A stretch of 64,000 bases of DNA from Globomyces pollinis-pini. Its lineage: Eukaryota; Chytridiomycota; Chytridiomycetes; Rhizophydiales; Globomycetaceae. Positions 33,502-45,032 of the stretch are shown piece by piece. A model generated the notes under the pieces. That model saw only the letters and a program-made list of their open reading frames with translations. It was not told the origin of the DNA and did no database searches. The translations under genes and the position numbers were made by a program. How positions within the stretch are numbered: position 1 is the first letter of the stretch; every line of letters starts with the position of its first letter. Where the stretch lies: assembly GCA_025399215.1 (NCBI GenBank), contig MU621103.1, positions 62,001 through 126,000 of the forward strand, written 5' to 3'.

Positions 33502-36500
33502 ATGCCATCTAGCAGGCAAAAGATACTAAACTTGCTCTTGGCTGAAAAAGCTATTTATTCAAGAGATATCTCTCCAATTATCCCGGATTTATCTCGATTG
33601 TTGGACTACTTTGAACCACCTTCAAATAATTCTTTACTTGAACTGAATTCTGGAAAATATAAAAACTTGATTGATGATCGTTACAAATCTATAGCAATCA
33701 AACTGTCTAATAACCTGGAATTGGATCAAATCATCGCAATGTGGAATTTGATCAATTACAAGAAGACTAATAGTGGGTTTACGGTGGATTCAGATGTAAG
33801 TATTGTTAATTGTCTAATCTGGCCCAGCAAACAATCCTGGAGTATGCAACTCAGTTTTATTACCAAGAGCGATTAGCAACTATTGATTTATTAACTGCAC
33901 TATTTCGCTTTCGAACTGATTCAACCTGTTTCATTGCAAATGAAATTGATCAAATATGCATAGATATTATGAACAAAGATGGGAACCATCGTCTGCAACA
34001 AAAAGCGTTGAGTACCTTTACCACTCTTGTGAACAAAACCATGCCCTTGAAAGTTCAACTAGCATCCGAGAGTGCAGCAGAGTGGTGTATTCAAAATTTA
34101 CGAGAGCAAAAAGCACTATTGGAATTGCAAATCATGCTGTATTATACTGAATACCCAACGGCAGTGGAATCTCAAAACGTTTTGAAATCCCTTTTATCTG
34201 TTAAAATAGGTTTCATGCAAGTTAATCGACCTTTTTTCGATAAAACTGGAAATGCGCTTTTTCAAGAAATTTGTGACCTATGCAGTATTTTGATGACTGA
34301 AGTTCTTAATTTTGAAATTCTATTTGAAAGAATCACGCCATCTTCAAGTGATTCAATGTAACGATGTTTATTCTAAAAATGATAATTAGTAAACTGGAAA
34401 CTATATTTGATGATTCAACCATTCTTCAATCACTTGATAATGAAATCTGGACATCCTTTGATGATTATCATTCAAACGGGGATGATCCTGTCCCTTCAAG
34501 TGTTTTAGCCATTGCATGGGCATCATATACCCAACTTGTCTCTATTTTGTTGTCTCATCGTTGCCCAGCTCAATACACTGATTTCTTTGAGCAAATCGCA
34601 CAATCGTATGCTGAAAGCAGAACCCCGCAGCGTCTTTTTCAATTTGGATATAGTGATGCAAAGGCACTTGATTACTTGATAAGGTAAAATCAGTCACTTC
34701 ATTTACTTTAAATAGGCTGCTTTCAGTAGAGAGTCATATTCAATCTCATCCCAATGAATTGGCTTACAGGAGTATTATTAGAGGCTTGTTGAATACTATC
34801 TTGGTATATGATAAAATTTTAATATTTAGACAACTCAAAATGTATCCGCTTTACCCGATCGTGAAAAGTTAATTCAAGTGTACTCAAATTTGTTCAAAAA
34901 CTGTCCTAGTCTATGTGATAATTTTTGGATAAACGATTACAAAAATGAATATTGTAGGTCATTATTGGATGCTGTACAAAGAGCATTTCCAATTTATTTC
35001 GAAGATTTTACCTCGCTTATCGAATCACTGATCAGCAGTCCAGTGTCTGCAAAGGCTGGGTTTGAGTACTTGAACGCAATGAGTACGTTTGCAGATTTTG
35101 CCAGAGGTCTGTTCAATTTTTTTTGTTAATTTTTAGAAAGTGATTATCAGCAATCGTTTGAACAGAAAGGGGGAACTACCATTTGGACTTGGAAAGGAAC
35201 ATGTTTGATAAAAGGAGCACCCTTTATTAATTTGATACCCCGTATAGGAACTGAAGCATACGAAATGGGTTCAAATGTTGTATTGCTAAGTTACTCTTAT
35301 TCTGCGTGGCATCTAGTTTTATCTTATTTAGACTCATTTCTTCATGCATCTCAATCTGACATTCATGGACTCAACTCACATTTTGGAACCATTAAAACAA
35401 CTCACTCTATTTTAAAAATTGTTAATCGTATCTTACAGTTTGGTGATGAAGAGACTGTTCTCGACTTGCTTCAAGTTTTGACCGATAATGCACCACGAGA
35501 GCAATATTTTGGTACCTCGCCCGCAACTATTTTGTCAGGCTTTGTAGGAGAAATTTTGAACAGGTGCTGTTCTCCAGGGAAGGTTCATTTGGAGTTAATC
35601 ACGGAGTGTTTAAATACCATGAAGTTTCTTTTACGATATCATCCAGATACTATATGGAGTCGGTTGAGAGTACAACGACTTTTACCACAATATTCAATTA
35701 CATCAGCTGGGCAATATGGATATATTCAACAGTATGTACTGCCAAACGAAAGCTCTTTGGGAACTTATTATTCCACAATTGCGTTTTTAGAGCTTGTTAA
35801 AGAATTGGTTATAGTATCACAGGCGTTAACAGTAAATGGATCTGATAAGCAAAGCGGATCTAACGAATTTCATTCACTTCAAGAATTAATATGGGTCAAA
35901 TCGGATATTCTCTACTCATGCATTACGTTTATAATCCGAGATGTGTTTCCAGTCTATGCTTCTTGGAGATACGTTCATATCCACCAAAAATTTCAAATTG
36001 GCTTAATTATTTTGACTATTTTAAACAATATCATGAATGATACAACATGGTATTTTGAACAAATTGATGAATCACACAAAGAAAAAAGCGAAAAGAAAGT
36101 CAGTTTAGTTCAAAAATTAGTCATAGAATACTTTGTTAGTACAGCAAATATTTACCAAATCCTACCTTTGCTAGACATTGTAGCATATGGAAATTCTACA
36201 CCTTTAGGGTACCATGTCAGTGGACGAAGAAGAGAGGCCATCACCATCGAATATTCTATTACAGAAGGTATTTTGAGTAAGTTGGTTTATCATTTTAGGT
36301 CTGAAGTTGTTAAAGAACTTTTTTGTACTATTGATGCAGACAGATGTCCCAATATCTACGCTAGAATCAACATTACTTGATCGAACAGTTCAATTGCCGA
36401 ATGGAAAGACCACTGAATTCGTTCATATTATTGCATCGTATATTGACTATCAAAGTGATGATAATTTCGCATTATTGGCAACTGAAACGTTAACACTGTT

Positions 36501-39252
36501 GTGTCGATTGTCTAGCCGGGCAGGTCGACAACCAACTTCATTTATGGGATATTTCGGTGCAGATGCATTTTCATTGGTGTCATCTTTTGTGGAACTAGCA
36601 AAGTCGAGACGCAATCCGAATAGTAAAACTACAGAGCTCGTACAAATGTCTATATACAGCTTTGTGACCGCTTTGATTGAATCGCAGCCTGCTCTTGCAG
36701 CTATGTTTCTCAATGGTTATGACAGTGAGATATTACCAAAGAAAATATCGGATAAAGAGCAATCAAAGGATTCTATAAATGAATCTTCCATCTTGACTCC
36801 TGTTGTCAGCACCATATTGAACTGGAAGACCCATCTCGATGCACGAACTACAGTTTTAGCCTCTGCGATTAATTTATTGGGATCAATTTGGGAGTCTGCT
36901 AGAGAACACATTGCAACCATTAACAAACTACGAGTAAAAGCGGATTTATGGAAATGTCTATCTGATATACTTCTTTACGAAACTGAAGAGTTAAATGATG
37001 AAAATTGTACCGCATTATGTTATTTGAAATTGTCTCAAGCACATATTATACGTCTATTTGCAATCGAGGCTTATCATATGGTATGCAATTCAAAAAAAAT
37101 TGGTGCAACGGATTCCAAATCACTTATCTTACAAACGTTGAAAAAGACTTTAGTGACAAAAGATGTACCATTTGGCCAGGAGCAGCTTATTTACAATCCA
37201 GCATTAACCAGACAGATCCAAGACTTGTGTGAAAAAGTCAATCCGCCAGTATCCATAGAGCATTATCGTCGCATAGCATGGAATGGAATGTTTGATAGTG
37301 AAAGGATTGCAGGGAATGATTTCATGTATAACCAAATGGTCTGGGTGCAGAAAACGTACAGTATTATGGATTTCAAGACAGTTGATATTTGTATTTTAAT
37401 TGGAGAGCTGTTGATGAAAGTGAATGTTAATTGGTCTTTAACAGATGTTCAAATGACAATAGTTAAAAATAGTCGATTTGCAGTTACATTAATGACAAGC
37501 AATATTTGGAATGAATCAAAGGAAGGTCATTTGACCAAAGATGAACTGTTGAAACTAATCAATGTGAATGTTAAGAATTTAAAAAAGACCAATTCTCAAA
37601 AGTATATATTCCAGCAGCAGAAAGTGGAACTATCCTGCACTTTGGTGTTTTTAATAACAAGATGGATCGATGTAATTAAAGCTGAAATAGATTCTTCACA
37701 CCATCGAAACAATATTTTGGATTTATTAACAGAACTTGAAAAATCTCTGGCAGTGTCTGAATTACCACTTGGTCCAATTGGAACTTTTTCCGAATATGAA
37801 TATCATCTCCATGTTTTATCTTCGATTTTGATTTTGTGTCAGGCCCTTGCCAAGAAACCCACACAAGATGTTCAAATGAAGAATCGAATTGATCACATTT
37901 ATAGTCTTTTGCTACCTACTGTCTGCCAAGGTTTATATTTTATTTTTACTGGTCCATCACCATCAAATCAGCAATCAGTCAATTTGGCACTTTCCTTATT
38001 ATTTGAATTAACCAGAAAGGGTTCTGGTGCCTCTATATCTGTTTGGTTGCCAGTATTGCAACGATTCAACACATTCAGTTTATTCCTAAATTATTTTGAA
38101 TCTTGGAACTACCAGTTAGATGATAAGCTACCTATACAAGTATTGGAAATTTTATTGTCTTTTGCGTCTCATAGTCGTGCAGCATTACCCTTATATACCT
38201 GTGGAATAATTGCAACGTTTTGTAACAATCCATATTCTTCATTACTATCCGAAGGCAAGGTGGAAGGATATTCGAAAAGTGAAGAGAATCCTGTCCATCG
38301 AATATGGTGTTTGATGTTGGCCATTGCATCTGAATTACTGTCTTTCTTAGCAACCGAAATTGAATTTGTAGAATCTATTTGTGGTTTTCTTCGATTTTAT
38401 CAACCACAAATTGCTATTTCATTGCAAACAGATTCGGAAATTACCATTGCGTCTTTACAAGAAACAGAAAACGTTGCCAAACTATTCTATACACTTTGCG
38501 CTAGTTATGATGATCGACGACGAAAGTTGACTTTGGAGCAAGAACACCAGTTGCCAGAATATTGCCTCCTTTTGGAATTCCAAGAGTCTGCGTTGCGGTT
38601 GTTAGTTACGTATGTGTTCTTATTCAAGAACCCGCAATCGCAGAGTTATAAATTTAGACCAGTAACTAGACAAGAAAGGGCGGATAGTTTGGTTGACGTC
38701 AAGGAAAAGCCGGTGACGCCCAATACCAGATCAAATTATTTGTCTGCCGCTCAATGTACAACCAAATTGAAAGCTAAAATGGACAATATGATGTTCAGCA
38801 TTACTCGCCACTGCATTGCAATTCTTCGAATCTCTTCTAAATCAGAAGCGTCTTTAATGGGGACTGGCTTATCACCATTACTATTTAATCCAAGTTTGTC
38901 TCAAGGTGAAATGGGAGCATCATTTGGAACGTTATTTGATCTCCTTCGTTATATCATCCAATTGTTAAGACAGTCATATGAAAATTCACCAAATCAACCT
39001 GGTACAACCAAAATCACATCCTTGATTTATTTTTGTGAAGGCACACTTACTCTTTTATCTGCGCAATTAAAGCAATTGGAATTGGAAGATGCAGAAGTAA
39101 TTAATGATTTACGTCAAGAATTTGATTCTACCATAATTGAATTGTCTCAACTATTCCAAGAAACTAGCCAATCCTGGAAAAGCCCTGTAGTGATTGATGC
39201 TAAAGATTATATGATGGTTTTAAAGAGTCTGGTGAATACTATTTACGATTAA
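33502..39252 (+). CDS. NUP188: Nucleoporin Nup188
   Basis: This is a large alpha-solenoid scaffold of the nuclear pore inner ring. The predicted length of about 1,850 residues fits Nup188. Recognisable blocks are 'TQFYYQERLATIDLLTALF', 'WCIQNLREQKALLELQIM', 'VLLSYSYSAWHL', 'SFVTALIESQPALAAMFLNG' and 'GASFGTLFDLLRYI', in the order expected. Six short introns: 33799-33831 after 'VDSD', about 34359-34389, 34684-34715, 34804-34829, about 35108-35137 and about 36269-36299; the last exon is nearly 3 kb and uninterrupted. Nup192/205 was considered, but these blocks and the length fit Nup188 better. ATG 33502 ('MPSSRQK') is the first Met in the open frame. Confidence 0.88.
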
Positions 39253-39342
39253 ATAAACGATTTTGCAATGGAGTTTTGTTACTTAAAGTTTCTAATGAAT
39301 TGAAGAGAACTATATAATTTCCATATATTTAAGACCTATCAT

Positions 39343-40426
39343 TTAAATATCCAAATCATCATCTGGGTCTTCTTCATCAAAATCATCACCCTCATCATGT
39401 GTGTAGTGAATTAAACCAGAAGTTGCAGTAGTCTCCTGCGCAGCTAGGTATGGTAATACTAAATTCTCTTTCTGTTGCTTTTGTTGATCAGTAAGTGACA
39501 AGTTAAATGATAAATTGGCGGTTGGATCAGGCTAAGATGTTAAATATTTGGCAATTACCTTTTTAATTTCAGTTTCATCTATAGATTGATCTGGTATGAT
39601 AGAAAATTTAGGCAGATTAAAATTGAATTGACCATTTTTGATTGAATATTCTAAAGTCTACAATCAATAAAATTACTTGAATTACTTGCTGTAAGACCTT
39701 TCCGGATTTCTTTTTAATCAATGTATGGATTAAATCTGAATTGTAAATTTGATCTTGATATGATAGTGTCATAAAACATTGTCCCAATAACAATAAAAGA
39801 TTATCAAATTTAAACGTTTGGTTTTGCTTTTCTTGATTAGCTAATTTTAAATCTTGGTGATAAACAATCAATACTCTGATATTCTCTACAAAGTTGCTTT
39901 AATGTAAGATGTTTTACCTGTTGATAAGTCAATTAGTTTAGTGAGAAATTTGTATAGAGAGTGAAATGTTAGAATCATTTGGAAATGATTTAGATTATCC
40001 ACAATTAAATCAATAGTTTGATTTGATGAAGAGCTTTTAAACTGATTCAATGTTTTTTGAATATCCTGCAATAATGTATCCAATGACTGTTGGTTAAAGT
40101 CTTTCAACTTAAATAGAGGCACATTAAAAATCCTACTGTTTTGTGATAATTGTATTGAATTTATAGTGTCTGTTTGAATCAAGATTTGATGATTCGACTT
40201 TTGAATCAACTGAGAGATTAGACAGGTTGAATGACTATGATTGCTCTTTGTATCTTGAATTATGATGCTCGAAGCTTCTTTAAAATTCTTCAGAACCTTA
40301 TCAATATGAAATATTGCCATATCTGTTGGGTAAACTTTTTTTGACCACAATTTGATTGAAAACTGGATTGAATTGCTACAAAGAAACCTAAAGACAATGG
40401 CCAATTCACCTCTTCGCTGGTATCAT
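39343..40426 (-). CDS. ELP5: Elongator complex subunit Elp5
   Basis: Elp5 is a RecA-like ATPase-fold subunit of the Elp4-5-6 ring, needed for wobble-uridine tRNA modification. The diagnostic part is the C-terminus: 'LSFNLSLTDQQKQQKENLVL' followed by 'PYLAAQ' and the acidic end 'FDEEDPDDDLDI'. The N-terminal half shows the expected core ('IDLIVDNLNHFQ', 'IRVLIVYHQDL') without Walker A, as usual for Elp5. Four introns are inferred, including a 22-nt one directly after 'MIPAKR' (about 40389-40410), among the shortest in the window. ATG 40426 depends on that intron; a later Met ('MAIFHID') is the alternative. The gene lies tail to tail with NUP188. Confidence 0.83.
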
Positions 40427-40668
40427 GAATTCAGAATACTGTGTTGTATCTAGAATCAATCACTTCAGTTGCGACATCTCTGGGAATATTTTAACCCTTT
40501 ACTTAGTGATGCTTGAAAAATTGAAGCAACTAATGGTATAGAATAACTCCACTGAATTTAATGCAGCAACTAAATGTTTTGGCAACTTTGTAAGTCCTTG
40601 TTAGATTTTTGCTACGGGCGGTAGTGATTGTCATTAAATCTTCATTTTAAGACAAACAAACTCACAGA

Positions 40669-41961
40669 ATGTCACGACAATCCATGATCTCATTGAATTC
40701 TTTAAAGGAATTCCAAAGATGGAAGGAGATGAGACAAATGGACGATGTACCACAAACTATGGATGTTGTAAATAATCTAAAAGATGCGATTAAACGCTGT
40801 CATATTATAGATTTTGTACTCATTTATTCGCAACGATTCACCCTCGAAGATGGTATCATGCTGATTGAATACGTATATGGCAGTGACCAGGTTCAAGAAA
40901 TTCGATTAGCGCCAATTATGTACCCACAATATGGTCTCATATTCAACTCACTAAATTCTTTGCCAAATCTGAAAACATTGGTATTACCAAAGTTAGATAC
41001 AAGAGATTTCACGCGAATTCCAAAACAGATACGTAATCTAACGATCACAAACAACATCCTTGACACCATTCCAGTATCGAAACTTATAACTTTTGTTATT
41101 ACCCAGCGACTAGATTGGTTTCGAATCATATTTAATTCAACTACACCTGTTTTCATTATGTTCATTCGATATACCAAAAAAGGAACCTTAATTTCATTGG
41201 ATGTTGACCTATCTTTTTTGGCATTAAATACACTCATGGAACTAATTTCTTGTCTGGCTGCTGATTTGTACAGTTTAGAAGTGAAAGGTATAACTTTAGA
41301 TTACATTTCAACACTTAAACAACAATTACTCCTCACTGTACGTTTAGAAAATTTAAAACTCAAATATCAATCTTCTATCACCGAATCCAACGTAAACGAT
41401 CTGATTCAGATTATAAAATGCAACAAAACTATAAGGTGTTTGGTGATTCTACTTGAACCATTAAATCATCACATTACTCAACTTCTCGATTTTTTGCATC
41501 AAATCAGATTTAATACAACAATAGAAAAGTTTCAGTTTGGGGAACAATTCGGGATTCTGTCTAATATCAATCAAATGAATATGGTGAAATTGCAAATACT
41601 TGAAGTGATTAGATTTAATCCTATGCTCCAGTTCAGTCAATTCAATATGTTTCCAGAATATATTATCACAAAAGAAAGTGTAAGAAAATCTATACAACGT
41701 AGCACACTTCAGTTTATCAAGTTACGTGGAATACTTCTCATTCTCGATTTTCTTCCGCTTGATCTTTTTATTTTGATTTATAAGCTTTTAATGCCTCACT
41801 TTCATTTAGATAGAGATTTGTTGATGGAAGTGGTATGGTTTCGAAGAGATTCAATTGGAGAACTTGTCCCTATATCCTTGAATCCTTTTACTTCCCATGA
41901 ACTCATACGCTGTTGTGCTAAGTGGCTATATCTTTCAAAAAATAAAAGTGTATGTAAATAA
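40669..41961 (+). CDS. RNI/LRR-like protein of a lineage-specific family
   Basis: An uninterrupted 430-residue protein with leucine-rich, RNI-like repeats ('NLKTLVLPKL', 'RLENLKLKY') and no signal or TM. The C-terminal region ('IKLRGILLILDFLPLDLFIL', then 'SIGELVPI', 'FTSHELIRCCAKWLYLSK') matches in pattern the ends of the two genes at 50.5-52.8 kb ('FNSNELIR.C..WK.LSK'). No F-box is evident at the N-terminus. Function unknown; the absence of introns is notable beside its intron-rich neighbours. It is divergent from ELP5 across about 240 bp. Confidence 0.65.
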   Translation: MSRQSMISLNSLKEFQRWKEMRQMDDVPQTMDVVNNLKDAIKRCHIIDFVLIYSQRFTLEDGIMLIEYVYGSDQVQEIRLAPIMYPQYGLIFNSLNSLPNLKTLVLPKLDTRDFTRIPKQIRNLTITNNILDTIPVSKLITFVITQRLDWFRIIFNSTTPVFIMFIRYTKKGTLISLDVDLSFLALNTLMELISCLAADLYSLEVKGITLDYISTLKQQLLLTVRLENLKLKYQSSITESNVNDLIQIIKCNKTIRCLVILLEPLNHHITQLLDFLHQIRFNTTIEKFQFGEQFGILSNINQMNMVKLQILEVIRFNPMLQFSQFNMFPEYIITKESVRKSIQRSTLQFIKLRGILLILDFLPLDLFILIYKLLMPHFHLDRDLLMEVVWFRRDSIGELVPISLNPFTSHELIRCCAKWLYLSKNKSVCK

Positions 41962-41971
41962 AATGACATTC

Positions 41972-43755
41972 TTATTCTATATATAACCTAATAACAGTTT
42001 GTAACTTTGAGGCAAAAAAGGATGCAATTGGCCAATTCCATCCATCTTCCGCCATGTTGGGATATACTATATTTTTTATGGTTAATACAGCTTCCTGGAG
42101 ATAATCTTCATTCTTAGGAAGTGTTGTAAACCCTTTTAAAATAGATTCCGATATTTGATAATGAAGACTTGCAGAAGCAGAGGATTGAAAAGCATTCATC
42201 AACTTGGGTTTTGCTTCTAAATTGAAAAATGGTAAACCTCCACCATGCATTGAAGTACAATTATTAGGACGTGCTAGTAAATACCCAAATGCTCGAGTTG
42301 ATAGTAGTATTATTTCATGTGAATGGTAATATGATGGTTGTGCTTGAGTGTCTGTACTTAGATTGTATTTTCCATATATTGAAAATCGCAGAGCTGTTGA
42401 ATGAACTTTTGTCATCATATAAAGGAAAAATTTGATGTTCAATACATCTAATGTAAGATCAAGAGATAAGTTTGGCTTAGGTAAAGTTGAAATATCAATA
42501 AATTGCTCCAGTGAGCGGAATGCCAAAAGTTGTGGAGGAAAAAAGAGAAGTGCATTCATTGTGAGTCCATGAAGTTGTTCTGCAATGCTCCTCAGATCTT
42601 CCGGTGAATAGTTATGAACTGTCAATCGTCCAAAATGGATAATTCTTCTGAATATCCGCAAACCAGTTAAATGATGTATAAAAAATTCCTTGGGGGTTGG
42701 AAATTCTGGTAATCCCATTAAAACTCGATGGTGGTAGGGTATGAATGGGAATACACTCGCATCTACAGGAAGATTTATATGTGAATGTTGCAATTCTGTT
42801 ATAATAAATGTTCGATTGTATGCCATGGCGGAGTATGTATCTACTTTCAAGCAAACGCACCATAAGCAATCGACTAAAAATTGATCCGCTTCATCTATTC
42901 GGGGTAGTTCTTCTTCTACTCTAATGTCATTTGTGGGATAGTTTGATGGAAATGCAAATTGTACGTTCCGAAAGACATTAAACCTTTTTCCGTATTTATA
43001 AACATGATCTACTGATAAAAGAATAAAAATATTACATAACAGCTTGTATCCATCATCCTCACTACCTGATGTAAAGTAAGTAAGACATTCTAATAGCCAT
43101 TCGTGTAATTGATAGCATAATGCTTGTAACTTATTGCTATGCAGTGGCATTGTATCAAAGATAAATTTTGGACAAACATCTCCCAAATCAGACAAATTAG
43201 AAAAATATGGATCCAGAGAAGTATTGATAGCACTGGTAATTCGTAATTGCTGGTCAATGGCATCACAATACTGCCCCATAGTCGGATAATCTAGTCATTA
43301 AAACCAAAGTTTACCTGCAAAAGGTTTAAATAACGTATTGCTTTCAATTTCCATATCCGAAAACAGTGAATGTAATGAATCGTTTGTGAAGAAACTTTGG
43401 ACCAAATTGTTATTTTCTGAATGGTTATTATGAATTGATTCAGGACTGAGAGAGAGAGACATAGAAACGGATTGAGGGAATTGGTTTTGTAATTGAACTA
43501 CAGTTGCTCCATCCAAAACATCTTCAGAAGAATGACTTTGTCTAGCAATTGATAAGTACAATATAAAAAAACCTTCTCAATGGTTCTGAAGCTTCAGTAT
43601 ATTGACAATCGGGAACGTTGGACTTCCTAGATTTTTGCTTATAAAGTATACAAGAAACACAAGGCATTCCTCCATCGCATTTCCTTTTTCTTCTTCTGCA
43701 ATTGTCTTTAATGAGTTAAAAATGTCATCTCACCACACACTATCTTTGGAGGCAT
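41972..43755 (-). CDS. Zn(II)2Cys6 transcription factor
   Basis: A fungal-type binuclear zinc-cluster regulator of about 566 residues. Splicing a small first exon ('MPPKIVC|DNC') gives 'VCDNCRRRKRKCDGGMPCVS' then C, and the sixth Cys after 14 residues ('NVPDC'). That last spacing is longer than the usual six to nine. The rest matches the middle-homology layout: 'HEWLLECLTYFTSG', 'LPRIDEADQFLVDCLWCVC', 'RIIHFGRL'. Introns: about 43710-43737, 43563-43592 and 43292-43315. A Ser/Asn-rich linker follows the zinc cluster. It is head to head with the homocysteine methyltransferase gene, which could be a target (inference). Confidence 0.82.
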
Positions 43756-43986
43756 TCTGAAAAGATTTTGAAGTCTTTGACCCAAGATGAAAATACTTGG
43801 TCCAACATGATACTACAACACCAAACAAAGGATTATATTTGAATGAACAAAGAAATCACTGAATTCTTCATTCAACATTAGCAACTCTGTTTTGCCCAAC
43901 CTTGTGGCTGATTGAAATGGTTAATCTCCTACACAAATGATCAAATATCAGTGTATAAAACAGACCGGATAAACCTTCGTTTCTTA

Positions 43987-44913
43987 ATGACTAAAATATT
44001 GAACTCTAGTGTACAGTTGCTTGATGGGGGAACAGGAAAGGAGTTGTTCAAGTTAGGTTTACCTTATGATAAAACTAAATGGTCTGCTTTGGCTTTGACT
44101 GATCAGAAATACCACTCTCTTGTCATTGATGTACATCAATCTTACATTACTGCCGGTGCTAGTTTTATTACCACAAATAATTATACAGTGACTCCTCATA
44201 TGGGTTTTGTTGACAATCAAGATCTAGTCAAATATACTAAAATTGCTGGTCAATTGGCTCAGAAAGCGATAGAAACCCATCCCTCTAAAGGCAATGTCAA
44301 AATTCTTGGATCGTTACCACCATTGATTGAATCTTATCGACCTGATTTAGTATTGAAAGATAAACAATTGGGTTCTGATATCTACAGACTTATAATTCAA
44401 ACTCTTGTGCCGTATGTGGATATTCTTCTTGCAGAAACAATGTCATCTTTAGAAGAAACTATGATGATTTTACCAAACATGAAAGGATTAAATATTCCGC
44501 TGTATATTGCATTTACCCTTGACTCAAATGGAGACCTTAGATCCGGTGAATCAGTACAGAAGGTTCTCCATTTCTTGTTGGACCAAAATTGTGAAAATCT
44601 ATCTGGAATCCTCTTTAACTGCTGTGAACCAGAATCTATCACGATCGCTCTTGAATTTATACATAGTGATGCATTGTTGATCGATAGGTTGAAAAAGAAA
44701 AATATCTTATTGGGTTGTTATCCTAACCGATTCGTTGCAATTGACAAAGACTGGTCCATTGGAGGGGATGATAGAATTCCAGAACGAGAAGAGTTCGATT
44801 CAAATTCTTATGTTAAGACGTGGGTGGATATGGGAGTTACTCTGATTGGAGGATGTTGTGGTATTGGACCAGCAGATATCAAGATGATGCATGCCATTTT
44901 GAATACTACCTAA
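43987..44913 (+). CDS. Homocysteine S-methyltransferase
   Basis: It transfers a methyl group from S-methylmethionine or S-adenosylmethionine to homocysteine, giving methionine (yeast Mht1/Sam4 type). Length (308 residues) and motifs fit: 'LLDGGTGKELFKLG', 'DVHQSYITAGASFITTNNYT', 'GSLPPLIESYRPDL', 'LAETMSSLEE', and zinc ligands in 'LFNCCEPESI' and 'GVTLIGGCCGIGPADI'. It is a single exon. The first ATG in frame is 43987; the open frame reaches 43912 but without an earlier ATG. The zinc-binding Cys residues are all present, so it should be active. Confidence 0.93.
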   Translation: MTKILNSSVQLLDGGTGKELFKLGLPYDKTKWSALALTDQKYHSLVIDVHQSYITAGASFITTNNYTVTPHMGFVDNQDLVKYTKIAGQLAQKAIETHPSKGNVKILGSLPPLIESYRPDLVLKDKQLGSDIYRLIIQTLVPYVDILLAETMSSLEETMMILPNMKGLNIPLYIAFTLDSNGDLRSGESVQKVLHFLLDQNCENLSGILFNCCEPESITIALEFIHSDALLIDRLKKKNILLGCYPNRFVAIDKDWSIGGDDRIPEREEFDSNSYVKTWVDMGVTLIGGCCGIGPADIKMMHAILNTT

Positions 44914-45032
44914 CGCTTAATGATAGATCTGGATAAGGATATATTTGATAATATATGTTCGAGTATCATAAATTTCTTGGAAAAATATATTGCACCATAT
45001 CAAAATAACTAAAAAAATCGTATTTATTTTTC

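Noticed and set aside
36450..38353. Antisense open frames within NUP188
   Set aside because: They are shadows of a long conserved exon, with no start context or recognisable protein.
33502..39252. Assignment to Nup192/Nup205
   Set aside because: The order of conserved blocks and the length of about 1,850 residues match Nup188 more closely; both are related solenoids, so some doubt remains.
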